Numbered from the stretch's first letter, positions 28,402 to 37,975 are shown. The stretch is DNA of 64,000 bases from Bacteroidota bacterium (GCA_003153315.1 PLYA01000054.1:124001-188000), one strand, 5' to 3'. Made by a program: numbers and translations. The notes: a model not told the origin generated them from the letters alone.

Positions 28402-29346
28402 ATGAAAAATGTAAAGTTTATTGAAGTAAAATCAGAGATCGGAGCTGGAACAAGAGGAGCCAGTATGGGAGTTGATGCTATTAAAATTGCGGCACTCGAT
28501 TATGGAAGCAATATGTTCAAGCAGATCGAATCTATTGAGATAAAGACTGAAAATCAGCTATTGTTTGAGCCTACAAAAACAACTTATGCCAAAAGAATAA
28601 GTGGCATTCTGGCTATTTATGAACGATTGACTACAACAATTTCTCAAACTCTGAAGAAAAACAACTTCCCTATTGTACTTGCGGGCGACCACAGCACTGC
28701 CGGAGGAACAATAGCAGGTATTAAAGTTGCTTATCCTAAAAGTAAATTAGGCGTAATCTGGATTGATGCTCATGCTGATATTCATAGTCCGTTTACCACT
28801 CCCACCGGTAATTTACATGGGATGCCAATTGCTGCTTCTTTAGGGGAAGACAATATTTCCAATAAAATGAACAAACCCGACAAAGACACGCAGGATCTTT
28901 GGACAAAATTGAAGAAAGTAGGCGGACTTACCCCTAAAATTACATATAAAGACCTTGTTTACATCGGTGTCCGTGATGTGGAACCTGAGGAAACATTCTT
29001 ATTAAAGAAACACAAAGTAAAAGCTTTTACTACTGCGGAAGTAAAAAGGAATGGTGTTGAGAAAATTGCACGTGATGCTCTGGCTCATTTATCACATTGT
29101 ACTCATATTTATGTTTCATTTGATGTGGATAGTATGGATTCCTCTATATCTAAAGGAACAGGAACACCTGTCCGTAATGGAATAACTGAGAAAGAAGCAG
29201 GCAGTTTATGTGTACGGTTGATACAAAATGAGAAAGTGTGCTGCTTCGAGATCTGTGAAGTAAACCCTACACTTGATAAAGAAAACTTAATGGCGGAAAA
29301 CACCTTTGAGATCTTACAAAAGGTGGTTTCACAATTGACCTATTAG
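28402..29346 (+). CDS. Arginase (ureohydrolase family)
   Basis: The 314-residue metal hydrolase has all manganese-binding motifs: GDHS (His97), WIDAHADIH (Asp122, His124, Asp126) and SFDVDSMD. TPTGNLHGMPIA follows the second motif, as in arginases, so arginine to ornithine plus urea is favoured. Agmatinase or formiminoglutamase cannot be excluded, and the neighbouring arginine decarboxylase would supply agmatine. It is divergent from that gene and upstream of argS. Confidence 0.82.
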   Translation: MKNVKFIEVKSEIGAGTRGASMGVDAIKIAALDYGSNMFKQIESIEIKTENQLLFEPTKTTYAKRISGILAIYERLTTTISQTLKKNNFPIVLAGDHSTAGGTIAGIKVAYPKSKLGVIWIDAHADIHSPFTTPTGNLHGMPIAASLGEDNISNKMNKPDKDTQDLWTKLKKVGGLTPKITYKDLVYIGVRDVEPEETFLLKKHKVKAFTTAEVKRNGVEKIARDALAHLSHCTHIYVSFDVDSMDSSISKGTGTPVRNGITEKEAGSLCVRLIQNEKVCCFEICEVNPTLDKENLMAENTFEILQKVVSQLTY

Positions 29347-29350
29347 TCAC

Positions 29351-29482
29351 TAGTCTTTAGTCTAAAGTCATTAGACAACAAAATTAAAGTGTAGTTTTTG
29401 GCTACACTTTTTTTATGATGTGTGCACCTTAAGTTTTATTATTTTTACCAAGACTAGTCTAACTACTAATAACTAAAGACTA
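29351..29482. repeat. Inverted-repeat element around a terminator
   Basis: TAGTCTTTAGT (29351-29361) and its exact complement ACTAAAGACTA (29472-29482) flank the intergenic space, and similarity extends imperfectly on both sides. Between them lies the arginase terminator. The element looks like a small MITE-like repeat. It contains no reading frame. Confidence 0.5.
29386..29414 (+). terminator. Intrinsic terminator after arginase
   Basis: The stem AAAGTGTAG pairs with CTACACTTT around a TTTTTGG loop and is followed by a T-run. It ends arginase transcription before argS. Confidence 0.85.
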
Positions 29483-29493
29483 ACAACTATTAT

Positions 29494-31302
29494 ATGAATA
29501 TCGAACAAAAACTTTCTGACAAAACCATTGAAGCATTGCAATCGCTTTATGGGCATGCGGCTGATAAAGTGGTTTTTGAAAAAACAAACCCTGACTTTGT
29601 TGGGGATTTGACACTTGTTGTTTTTAATTTCCTTAAGATCTCCAAAAAGAAACCTGAAGAAACAGCAACTGAAATAGGTAATTATTTAAAAACAACTATT
29701 CCTGAAGTAGTTGATTTTAATGTTGTAAAAGGATTTTTAAACATTGTGATTGGTGATGCTTTTTGGATAACCTATTTTAAATCCATTAACGCCTGCCTGC
29801 CGGACAGGCAGGGTAATCCGTTTATCAATTCTGTTTTACCTGCAAATGCTCCAACAGTAATGGTGGAATATGCTTCTCCGAATACCAATAAACCTTTACA
29901 TCTGGGACATATCCGTAATATTCTTTTGGGCTATTCTGTTGCTAAAATTTTAAGCGCTGCCGGGAATAAGGTTGTTAAAACCAGTGTGGTGAACGACCGC
30001 GGAATACATATTTGCAAAAGTATGATCGCCTGGAAAAAATTTGGTGACGGAGAAACACCTGAATCATCCGGAATGAAAGGCGATCATTTGGTTGGGAAAT
30101 ACTATGTGGAATTTGATAAAAGATACAAGTCGGAAGTCGAAAGTTTGAAGTCGGAAGGAAAAAGTGAAGAAGAAGCGAAGGCAAAAGCACCATTGATGCT
30201 GGAAGCACAGCAGATGTTATTGAAGTGGGAAGCAAATGACAAAGAAGTCCGTGACCTATGGGCTATGATGAATGGCTGGGTGTACAAAGGATTTGCAGAA
30301 TCATACAAAATGTTGGGAGTCGATTTCGACAGTACCTATTACGAAAGCAATACTTATCTTTTAGGAAAAGAAATCATTGATACAGGATTAGCAAAAGGTG
30401 TTTTAAAAACACGTGATGATAAATCCATATACATTGACCTGACAGCAGATGGCCTGGATGAAAAAACATTGTTGCGTTCGGATGGAACTTCTGTTTACAT
30501 GACTCAAGATTTAGGAACCGCCTTACTTCGTCATCAGGAAGTAAAATTTGAAAAGATGATCTACACTGTTGGTAACGAGCAGGATTATCATTTCCGTGTT
30601 TTATTTCTTATCTTAAAAAAACTGGGCTTTGCATGGGCAGATGGCTTGTACCATCTTTCTTACGGGATGGTTGAACTTCCGGAAGGTAAAATGAAATCGC
30701 GGGAAGGGACTGTTGTGGATGCTGATGATCTCATGAAAGTAATGATCGATACTGCTGCTACAACCACAAAAGAATTAGGGAAAGTAGAAGGATTGACCGC
30801 AGAAGAAGCCGGTCATTTATTCCAATCCATCGGACTAGGTGCCTTAAAATACTTTATGTTGAAAGTAGATCCTAAAAAGAAAATGCTTTTCAATCCTGCT
30901 GAATCGATTGATTTTAATGGCAACACTGCTCCTTTCATTCAATTTAATTATGTGCGGATACAGGCATTATTAAGAAAAGCGAAAGAAGGTTGGGATTTTA
31001 ATGCCTTAGAAGTATTCACTCATAACATTACTTTGCTCCCAAAAGAAAAGGAATTAATTATCAAGCTATACAATTTCAATACTGTATTAAATCAAGCGGC
31101 TAATGAATATAGCCCGGCATTAATCGCAAACTACGTATATGATCTCGCAAAAGAATTCAGTCAGTATTATCACGATACTCCTATCTTAAAAGAAGAACAA
31201 AAAGACCTGATATTTTTCCGTTTGCATTTATCCAAAACAGTTGGCGTTGCCATTAAATCTGCTATGGGTTTGTTGGGCATTGAAGTTCCTGAAAGGATGT
31301 AG
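29494..31302 (+). CDS. argS: Arginyl-tRNA synthetase
   Basis: ArgRS charges tRNA-Arg. The 602-residue class I enzyme has an N-terminal Add-1 domain (1-~95), HIGH motif in NKPLHLGHIRN, a degenerate KMSK motif in GKMKSREGT, and a C-terminal anticodon-binding DALR domain ending GLLGIEVPERM. An oddity: residues ~101-106 (CLPDRQ), between the Add-1 and catalytic domains, are encoded by a 21-bp palindrome that also occurs inside clpB. The insertion sits in a linker and keeps the frame. Confidence 0.95.
   Translation: MNIEQKLSDKTIEALQSLYGHAADKVVFEKTNPDFVGDLTLVVFNFLKISKKKPEETATEIGNYLKTTIPEVVDFNVVKGFLNIVIGDAFWITYFKSINACLPDRQGNPFINSVLPANAPTVMVEYASPNTNKPLHLGHIRNILLGYSVAKILSAAGNKVVKTSVVNDRGIHICKSMIAWKKFGDGETPESSGMKGDHLVGKYYVEFDKRYKSEVESLKSEGKSEEEAKAKAPLMLEAQQMLLKWEANDKEVRDLWAMMNGWVYKGFAESYKMLGVDFDSTYYESNTYLLGKEIIDTGLAKGVLKTRDDKSIYIDLTADGLDEKTLLRSDGTSVYMTQDLGTALLRHQEVKFEKMIYTVGNEQDYHFRVLFLILKKLGFAWADGLYHLSYGMVELPEGKMKSREGTVVDADDLMKVMIDTAATTTKELGKVEGLTAEEAGHLFQSIGLGALKYFMLKVDPKKKMLFNPAESIDFNGNTAPFIQFNYVRIQALLRKAKEGWDFNALEVFTHNITLLPKEKELIIKLYNFNTVLNQAANEYSPALIANYVYDLAKEFSQYYHDTPILKEEQKDLIFFRLHLSKTVGVAIKSAMGLLGIEVPERM
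29792..29812. repeat. Palindromic element inserted in argS
   Basis: An 8-bp stem CCTGCCTG/CAGGCAGG surrounds a CCGGA loop. The identical 21 bases occur at 63493-63513 in clpB but are read in another frame. The element adds seven codons' worth of sequence without breaking argS. Confidence 0.9.
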
Positions 31303-31339
31303 ATTCAAAAGTGGAAGATGATGAAATAATTAAAACCTA

Positions 31340-32263
31340 CTATTTATAGATCCCGATAAATAACTCTTCATCTTGTTTTTTTCTCGCGCGATACATCCCA
31401 TCTGAATTAAATGGCAACTCTATATTTCCATTAGAATCTAAGGCTATTAATCCTCCTTCACCACCAATCTTCACAAGCTTTTTCATGACAACAATATCAC
31501 AAGCTTCTTTTAAGGACAATCCTTTATATTCCATCAAACAAGAAATATCATACGCTACAACAGAGCGGATAAAAAATTCACCATGACCTGTACAGGAAAT
31601 TGCACAGGTATTATTATTAGCATACGTACCGGCACCGATCATCGGACTATCCCCTACTCTGCCGTATTTTTTATTTGTCATGCCCCCCGTTGAAGTCCCC
31701 GCTGCTAAATTCCCCTCAACATCTAATGCAACACAACCTACTGTTCCGAACTTTTTTTCGTTGGTATGATCCAACACAATGGTATCTGTTTCTTTAGCTT
31801 GTAATAATTGGTCGTAACGTTGCTGCACAAAAAAATAGTCGTCCGGTTCGAATTTTGCATTTACTTTTTTTGCAAACTCCATTGCTCCTTCTCCTGATAA
31901 AAAAACATGCTCCGATTGCTGCATCACAGCCTTCGCTAATGAAATAGGATTCTTAATGTTTTTAACACCTGTAACTGCTCCTGCCATTAATGTTTTGCCT
32001 TCCATGACAGAAGCATCCATTTCATTTTTTCCTTCATTTGTAAATACAGCACCTTTACCGGCATTAAAAAGCGGACAATCTTCCAAACTTCTGATTGCAG
32101 ATTCAACAGCATCTAAGGAACTGCCCCCCGCTTTTAAAATATTTTCACCTGAAACAATTGCTTCTTCCAACGCTTTTTTATAAGCTGCTTCCTTTTCTGC
32201 TGACATTGTAGATTGAAGGATTGTTCCTGCTCCACCATGAATAGCTATTGCGTATTTTTTCAT
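31340..32263 (-). CDS. iaaA: Isoaspartyl peptidase / plant-type L-asparaginase
   Basis: This 307-residue Ntn-hydrolase is made as a precursor that cleaves itself before Thr174 in KKFGTVGCVAL, freeing the nucleophile. The oxyanion and substrate loops GTSTGGMTNKKYGRVGDSP and IGAGTYANN are present. The family hydrolyses beta-aspartyl dipeptides, including the beta-Asp-Arg released from cyanophycin by CphB, so it may complete cyanophycin breakdown here. There is no signal peptide, so the enzyme is cytoplasmic. It converges with argS. Confidence 0.9.
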   Translation of the reverse strand: MKKYAIAIHGGAGTILQSTMSAEKEAAYKKALEEAIVSGENILKAGGSSLDAVESAIRSLEDCPLFNAGKGAVFTNEGKNEMDASVMEGKTLMAGAVTGVKNIKNPISLAKAVMQQSEHVFLSGEGAMEFAKKVNAKFEPDDYFFVQQRYDQLLQAKETDTIVLDHTNEKKFGTVGCVALDVEGNLAAGTSTGGMTNKKYGRVGDSPMIGAGTYANNNTCAISCTGHGEFFIRSVVAYDISCLMEYKGLSLKEACDIVVMKKLVKIGGEGGLIALDSNGNIELPFNSDGMYRARKKQDEELFIGIYK

Positions 32264-32402
32264 TGCCTGTTTTATTTGAATTTAAAATTAATCATTAATT
32301 GTGGTAAAATAGAAATTTTGTTCCTTATGCAAAAAAGTTTATCTTAGCTAAGTAAACACTGCAGCCTCTCCATTTTTATTTTATTGTTCAACACAAAAGA
32401 AA

Positions 32403-34316
32403 ATGAAAAAAAACTACTTTTTACTTTTTGCATCTGCATTTGCTTTGCAAATAAGTATTGCACAAACTGTAACAGTGAGTGTAAATGCTTTATCGGGCAG
32501 AAAAACGATCTCTCCATATATCTTCGGAAAAAACAATAATCTTTCTGATGACGCCGGTTCTCCTTTAACTTCTGCACAATGGAAATTAATGCGTGAGGCA
32601 GGATTGAGATTCACACGTGAGAATGGCGGGAACAATGACAGCAAATACAATTGGAGAAAAAAAATAACTTGTCACCCTGATTGGTACAACAATATCTACG
32701 CAAGTGACTGGGATTATGCTGCCAGAAAATTACAAGACAGTCTGCCCGGAGTGCAAGGAGAATGGGGTTTACAGCTGATCGGAACAGCTGCGGCAAACAC
32801 GACAAATAATTTTGATGACTGGGCATACAACAGTTCTGCTTATTGGAGTGGGGTATTGCAAAACCTTGCAGGTGGCGGTACTGTTAATGGAGCTGGCGGA
32901 CCGAATGCATTGGTAAACGGAAATACAAATCTTTATTTACAACCTTGCACTCCGGATTCAACAGTAGGAATTTTGGATCATTGGTTCGGAACAGGTGGTC
33001 TGGGTTATAACTCCAACGTAATAAAATACTGGAGCATGGACAATGAACCTGATATCTGGAACAGCACCCATGATGATGTAATGCCGACAGAACCTACTGC
33101 GGAAGCATTTATGCAATTGTATTTCGCTGTAGCAAAAAAAGCTCGTGCTAAATTTCCGAACATTAAATTAACAGGACCTGTTCCTGCATCCGAGTGGCAA
33201 TGGTATTCATGGAACAATGCAAAAATTACCGGGGCAGACGGATTACAATACACCTGGCTGGAATTTTTTATTAAACGCATCTCAGAAGAAGAAGCTGCAA
33301 GCGGAATAAGATTACTTGACGTAATTGATATTCACAGCTACCCGAATGAATCGAGCGATGCAGATATTGTTCAACTACACCGGATCTATTTTGATACAAC
33401 TTATAGTTACCCCGGTGCGAATGGTGTGAAAACAAGTGGACCAGGTGCCTGGGACCCTTCAATTACTCAGGAATTTATTTTTGAACGTTGTAACAGATGG
33501 CTGAATCATTACATGGGAGCAGGACACGGAGTAACATGCAGTGTTTCTGAATACGGTTTTACAAATAGCAATGCCAATGTAACTTCTGTAAGTTATGGTG
33601 CGGTGCTAGGGACATTCGCTGATAATGGGGTGGAATTTTTCTCGCCCTGGTATTGGTATCCCGGCATGTGGGAATCACTTCACTTGTTTAGTCATTATGG
33701 AAAAACAACACGTGTAGCTTCCGTTTCTTCAGATGAATTGGATGTTTCAGGATATTCTTCTGTAAATGCAACGAATGATTCTATGACCGTTATTTTAGTG
33801 AACAGATCATTGTCATCATCAAAAACAGTTACAGTAAACATTAGTAATTTCACTGTTCCTAATGGAACATACACAACAAAACAATTAAAAGCATTGCCGG
33901 CAACAGAGACATTCGTTTCCAATGCCGTAAATGCTTTATCGGCAGGAACCGCTTCAGTTGCAAGTAATTCGTTAACCATTACAATTCCTTCTTTATCAAC
34001 TACTGCAATTATTTTAAAAGGAGTTGGAACATTAGGAGTAAATGATGTTGCAGAAAGTAATGTGCTTCATGCAAAATTGTATCCTAATCCTGTTGGAACT
34101 GAAAATGCATTCATTGATTTATCAGGAGAAAAAATTTCTGATTTAAAAATTGATGTGTATTCCGCTTTAGGACAATTGGTTTATTCTAAAAAGTACGACG
34201 GACAAAATCCATCTTTGGTTGAAATACCTTGTAATACATTACAACAAGGTATTTATATTATCAATCTGACTTCTTCCAATGGAAAGAAATGGAGTTCGAG
34301 ATTGGTGAAGATATAG
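32403..34316 (+). CDS. Secreted GH44-like glycoside hydrolase with T9SS sorting domain
   Basis: This 637-residue protein has a signal peptide (residues 1-~20) and a catalytic region starting ISPYIFGKNNNLSD, with GLRFTRENGGNNDSKYNW. The likely acid/base Glu is in WSMDNEPDIWNSTH and the nucleophile in CSVSEYGF. These motifs resemble GH44 endoglucanase/xyloglucanase. A beta-sandwich follows (~440-540), then a type A T9SS domain (LYPNPVGTENAF to SSRLVKI) that directs export and cell-surface attachment. It probably cuts plant-type beta-glucan. GH44 is my best match by motif and could not be verified. Confidence 0.72.
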   Translation: MKKNYFLLFASAFALQISIAQTVTVSVNALSGRKTISPYIFGKNNNLSDDAGSPLTSAQWKLMREAGLRFTRENGGNNDSKYNWRKKITCHPDWYNNIYASDWDYAARKLQDSLPGVQGEWGLQLIGTAAANTTNNFDDWAYNSSAYWSGVLQNLAGGGTVNGAGGPNALVNGNTNLYLQPCTPDSTVGILDHWFGTGGLGYNSNVIKYWSMDNEPDIWNSTHDDVMPTEPTAEAFMQLYFAVAKKARAKFPNIKLTGPVPASEWQWYSWNNAKITGADGLQYTWLEFFIKRISEEEAASGIRLLDVIDIHSYPNESSDADIVQLHRIYFDTTYSYPGANGVKTSGPGAWDPSITQEFIFERCNRWLNHYMGAGHGVTCSVSEYGFTNSNANVTSVSYGAVLGTFADNGVEFFSPWYWYPGMWESLHLFSHYGKTTRVASVSSDELDVSGYSSVNATNDSMTVILVNRSLSSSKTVTVNISNFTVPNGTYTTKQLKALPATETFVSNAVNALSAGTASVASNSLTITIPSLSTTAIILKGVGTLGVNDVAESNVLHAKLYPNPVGTENAFIDLSGEKISDLKIDVYSALGQLVYSKKYDGQNPSLVEIPCNTLQQGIYIINLTSSNGKKWSSRLVKI

Positions 34317-34481
34317 GTATTTATGTTATCAATTTGCGGGTTTAAGAACTGCAGGAATTCGGATTACAAAACTGTTTGCCAGCACAAAAGTTTGATTGAA
34401 ATATAAAGCTTCAATTAATCACCGTGCATGCATTTATTAAACCCGATTTTTTCCACAGTACAGTTGACTTACACGGTCATA

Positions 34482-35720
34482 TCAGTCCGTGATTAATATT
34501 TTTTTTACCGCAATAACTTTGCTATCCTCTGTCAAGCGAATGAAATATAGTTCGCTTGGAAGATTGTCGCGGAAGAAAGTAATGGTCTGTCCGGAAATAT
34601 TTTTTATTTGTTTTACTTCCTGCCCGAAAGAATTGTAAACTGTTAAGGTTGCGTCTTTGAAATATTTGTCTGTCTGAAAAGTTGTCGAGGAAGAAAAGGG
34701 ATTGGGAGCAACAGTTATTCTTAATTCATCATTCACACTTTCATTGATGCCGGAGGAGGTGGTTGGATAAGTGGAAATAAAGTTTCCCAATGCAAAAGGA
34801 GAAGTACCCACTGTAATTGGAGAGAAAACAACAGTATTGGTGGCAGTATTTATTACGCTTACTGTATTATCATTTTGATTCGCAACATATACCCTGCTTC
34901 CATCGGGGGTTATAGATATGCCTGTAGGAGAAGCGCCAACTGGAATGTTAGTCCCAACGGCATTTGTGGCGGTGAATATTACGCTTACTGTATTAGAATT
35001 TCTATTCGCAACATATACCTTACTTCCATCGGGGGTTACAACAATACCATTAGGCCGGTTACCCACTGTAATGGCAGCCGAAACAGTATTGGTAGCGGTG
35101 GATATTACGCTTACTGTACTACCGTTATTCGTCGCGTATACCGTGCTTCCATCTGGGCTTACAGCGACACCGTTACAAGAACCGCCACCAGTAATTGAAA
35201 CGGTAGTCGAAACAGTATTGGTGGCAGTATTTATTACGCTTACCGTACCACCCGAATTCCCGACATATACCTTGCTTCCATCGGGGGTTACAGCTATAGG
35301 TATAGGAGCTCCGCCAACTGGAATTGTAGCCGAAACGGAATTGGTGACGGTGTTTATTACGCTTACCGTACTGGAATTTGTATTCGCAACATATACCTTG
35401 CTTCCATCATGACTTACACATATACCCTCCGGATAAGTGCCAACTGCAACTGCACCTGTAACCGAATTAGTGGCAGTGTTTATTATGCTTACTGAATTAG
35501 TGCCTGCATTCGCAATATATACCTTGCTTCCATCGGGGCTTACAGATACACCAAAAGGAGAAGTACCAACTGAAATGGTAGTCGTAACGGTATTGGTGGC
35601 AAGATTAATAACAGATACCGTATTAGCAGTACTAAAATTATTTGTTATGTAGGCAGTTTGTGCATTTATACTCAAGCCAATAAAGGCGAGTGCGATTGTG
35701 AAAAGTAGTTTTGTTTTCAT
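34482..35720 (-). CDS. Secreted YVTN beta-propeller protein with T9SS sorting domain
   Basis: This 412-residue protein has a signal peptide and about seven tandem ~42-residue blades. Each carries PDGSKVYVAN and NTVSVINTATNTV, the YVTN propeller repeat. The ~126-bp DNA repeats are strongly conserved, which suggests recent blade duplication or homogenisation. A type A T9SS domain (~330-412, VAPNPFSSSTTF to AVKKILITD) ends it. Such propellers bind ligands or proteins at the surface; no enzyme residues are visible. Confidence 0.85.
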   Translation of the reverse strand: MKTKLLFTIALAFIGLSINAQTAYITNNFSTANTVSVINLATNTVTTTISVGTSPFGVSVSPDGSKVYIANAGTNSVSIINTATNSVTGAVAVGTYPEGICVSHDGSKVYVANTNSSTVSVINTVTNSVSATIPVGGAPIPIAVTPDGSKVYVGNSGGTVSVINTATNTVSTTVSITGGGSCNGVAVSPDGSTVYATNNGSTVSVISTATNTVSAAITVGNRPNGIVVTPDGSKVYVANRNSNTVSVIFTATNAVGTNIPVGASPTGISITPDGSRVYVANQNDNTVSVINTATNTVVFSPITVGTSPFALGNFISTYPTTSSGINESVNDELRITVAPNPFSSSTTFQTDKYFKDATLTVYNSFGQEVKQIKNISGQTITFFRDNLPSELYFIRLTEDSKVIAVKKILITD

Positions 35721-36375
35721 GATGTTTTGTTTTTTTATTTTTTTTGTTAATTGCCAACCGATACAAAAATTGTCTGAAAGAAATAGCTAGTCAAAGTTAT
35801 TGCATTTTTTTTGCATTACGCCTTACTTATATATCTGATAAAATTACATAATCCATACACACAATTGTTGGCTTTATGCAACTCCTGTTACATATTATCT
35901 TTCTCAAATATAAGTCATAATAATCATAAATCATCAAAGGAGATTTTAGTTCAGGTATTATATCCTGAAATTTCTTAAACGAATCTGCGGCGCCGTTTTA
36001 GAATAAATGTGTTGTGTAATAACATCTTAGCTACTGTGATGGTGGATAATTGTTGTTTGAGAATCTATAATTGGTATCAAACGATAGACATTTTGTATGA
36101 GTCGATTGATAATTTAGATCAACCAATAGACTCATACAAATTATCTATAGAACATTATAATCTGACAACAAAAAATCCCTCAGCATATTGCTATTCTGAG
36201 GGGTTGAGAATTAAAGAAACTAAATCATCCTTAAATAACTGTCAGGAATACAGGTCCTTCTTCTGTACTTGCACAGGTTGGTGAAACTGCAGTATTAAAA
36301 AACACAGTTTTTTGATCTTTATTAATCGATCATTAAACATTTACCGGAACTAAATCTTAATTACAATTTTTTAAT
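35721..36375. other. 655-base gap with promoter box, long hairpin and minus-strand terminator
   Basis: Near the YVTN gene a minus-strand TAACTTTG box (35799 to 35792) is a likely promoter. A 12-bp perfect inverted repeat TTTGTATGAGTC/GACTCATACAAA (36092-36103, 36129-36140) encloses a second stem TTGAT/ATCAA. On the minus strand CCCTCAG/CTGAGGG (36177-36202) followed by a T-run ends the Tim44-like transcript. A ~30-codon minus-strand frame before it lacks a start codon. I see no gene I can support. Confidence 0.55.
36169..36202 (-). terminator. Intrinsic terminator of the Tim44-like gene
   Basis: On the minus strand CCCTCAG, a 12-base loop and CTGAGGG are followed by ATTTTTTG. It lies ~175 bases past the stop at 36376. 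Confidence 0.65.
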
Positions 36376-37776
36376 TTAGTTAATCTTATTAAAATACGTA
36401 AGTACCCAATTCCGGTTAAAATCAATAAGAGGTGCGCTGCAGTATTGGCAAACATCATTGGTCGTGTCGGAATAAGGCGCACCGCATTTTGCACATTCGT
36501 AACTAAAAACAGTTTCCTTTTCGGCAGTTTGCAATGCTTTTATGTTTTTAGATAAAACCATTCTATAACTTTCTGTGATCATTTCGGAATCAATTAATGT
36601 AAGTTTTTGCCCCGCCTGAACACGCTGATAGGTTGCATTTAAAGAGAAATTTAAATTTAATCGTTCGCCTGTTGCATTAAAATCAACCAGATCAACATTA
36701 TTAAGATATAAACGGTCGAACACAAAATCACCTGCTTCTTTTTTATTTTTTAAAATGCTACTTGTCGTTTCTTCATCAGAGAACCGGGTAAGTATCTTAT
36801 CTGACTCACCGGACATCACTTCCATTACCTGCATAAAAATATTGGAAGCTACATCTTCTATTCGCTGCACTGAAAACAAGGAATCATTCTTAGTAAGCTC
36901 TTGCAACTCGTATCTTCTTGAAAAATTATTTCCTCCACTGTAATCATCTTCCTGAGTGATCTCACTGAGCACCCAATCGTATGATGCGTTATTCGTAAGT
37001 GTTCCGCATCCGCCACATCTGCTTATCTCACCCATATTGATATCGAAAGGCGCACCGCAGTTAGGACAATTATTGTTATCATACAAATTTTTATCTGTTT
37101 GAGCATCTTGCCGTTTAATGAATGTCCAATATTCCTTAGCACTATCACCTCTGAATTTCTGATTGAAAGAGTGATATTTATCGCTGATAAACTCATCATC
37201 CATAGTAAAACTGATAGATACATCAGCCGTTTGGTAATTTCCGTCGACATCTGCTTTGGAAAGATGAATGCTATTGATCCGTATTGAAGAAAGTTTATTT
37301 ACCTGACCTAATTTGTTCATCATGGCAAACTGCGCATTGAAACGCTGATATACCCCGTCAGAGATCCATTTACGGACTTTTTTTAAATCCTTATTTTGCC
37401 ATGCTTCCTGAATACTTAAAAATGCAGTTTGAATCTTTTCGCTATCCAAACCTTCCGGTAAGGATTGACCGGAACCATTGGAATCCCCTGCGGAATCGTC
37501 ATTTCCATCGTTAAATAAATTCGTTTTGTTTTTTAAATAAAAATAAACAATGATCCCTATTACAATAAGGATAATGATGATCGGACTTGATCCGCCACCA
37601 ATAAATCCACCACCGCCGAAATGTCCTCCCCCCGAAAATCCGCCGCCACTACTATGACCACCACTGCTGTGACCACCACCACCACCTGCCCGCGCAAAAG
37701 TTTGTTGGTAGCTTAAAAAACAAATTGCAATTAATGCTATATATGTTTTGTTCAATTCAGAAAATACTTTTTTCAT
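36376..37776 (-). CDS. Tim44-like domain protein with two zinc ribbons
   Basis: This 466-residue protein starts at MKKVFSELNKTYIALIAICFL (37776). A signal peptide is followed by a Gly/Ser/His-rich stretch and one membrane helix (SPIIIILIVIGIIVYFYL, ~65-82). Then comes a Tim44-like domain (IQTAFLSIQEAWQNKDLKKVRKWISDG). Two four-cysteine zinc ribbons occur (CPNCGAP with CGGCG; CAKCGAP with CQYCSAP), the second at the C-terminus with another Tim44-like unit before it. It is probably a membrane-bound adaptor; function unknown. Confidence 0.75.
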   Translation of the reverse strand: MKKVFSELNKTYIALIAICFLSYQQTFARAGGGGGHSSGGHSSGGGFSGGGHFGGGGFIGGGSSPIIIILIVIGIIVYFYLKNKTNLFNDGNDDSAGDSNGSGQSLPEGLDSEKIQTAFLSIQEAWQNKDLKKVRKWISDGVYQRFNAQFAMMNKLGQVNKLSSIRINSIHLSKADVDGNYQTADVSISFTMDDEFISDKYHSFNQKFRGDSAKEYWTFIKRQDAQTDKNLYDNNNCPNCGAPFDINMGEISRCGGCGTLTNNASYDWVLSEITQEDDYSGGNNFSRRYELQELTKNDSLFSVQRIEDVASNIFMQVMEVMSGESDKILTRFSDEETTSSILKNKKEAGDFVFDRLYLNNVDLVDFNATGERLNLNFSLNATYQRVQAGQKLTLIDSEMITESYRMVLSKNIKALQTAEKETVFSYECAKCGAPYSDTTNDVCQYCSAPLIDFNRNWVLTYFNKIN

Positions 37777-37877
37777 GTCCTTTATATTTGAAGCTATAAT
37801 ACGCAAAATAAATAAAATTTGCTAATTGAACTTAAGATTATCAATTAAAATTTTTTTGATAGCAAAAAAGTAAAAAA

Positions 37878-37975
37878 ATGCCCGGTTCAATACATTATGC
37901 CAAACGCATTAAAAGGGTACTATTACCAATGAAAATTATAATGAGAAACATTTAAAACGATTGATGAAAAAATGA
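37878..37975 (+). pseudogene. Frameshifted remnant of a SpoIIE-linker tail
   Basis: The codons from 37878 read SIHYAKRIKRVLL; after a one-base loss near 37924 the sequence continues in another frame as TNENYNEKHLKRLMKK and a stop. These two halves match the last ~30 residues of the protein at 39587-40909 (SIHYAKRIQRALITNENYIDKHLKRLMKK is its tail). This is the decayed end of a third member of the same family. No upstream body remains. Confidence 0.82.

Noticed and set aside
28402-29346. Agmatinase instead of arginase
   Set aside because: The GNLHGMPIA stretch after the DAHAD motif is more arginase-like, though the neighbouring decarboxylase keeps agmatinase possible.
34482-35720. Regular ~126-bp repeats that could suggest a CRISPR-like or satellite array
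   Set aside because: They are codons of YVTN propeller blades in one intact frame, with signal peptide and T9SS domain.
36009-36284. A 91-codon plus-strand reading frame in the gap before the Tim44-like gene
   Set aside because: It crosses a long inverted repeat and a minus-strand terminator, and its composition is not protein-like. I treat it as chance.
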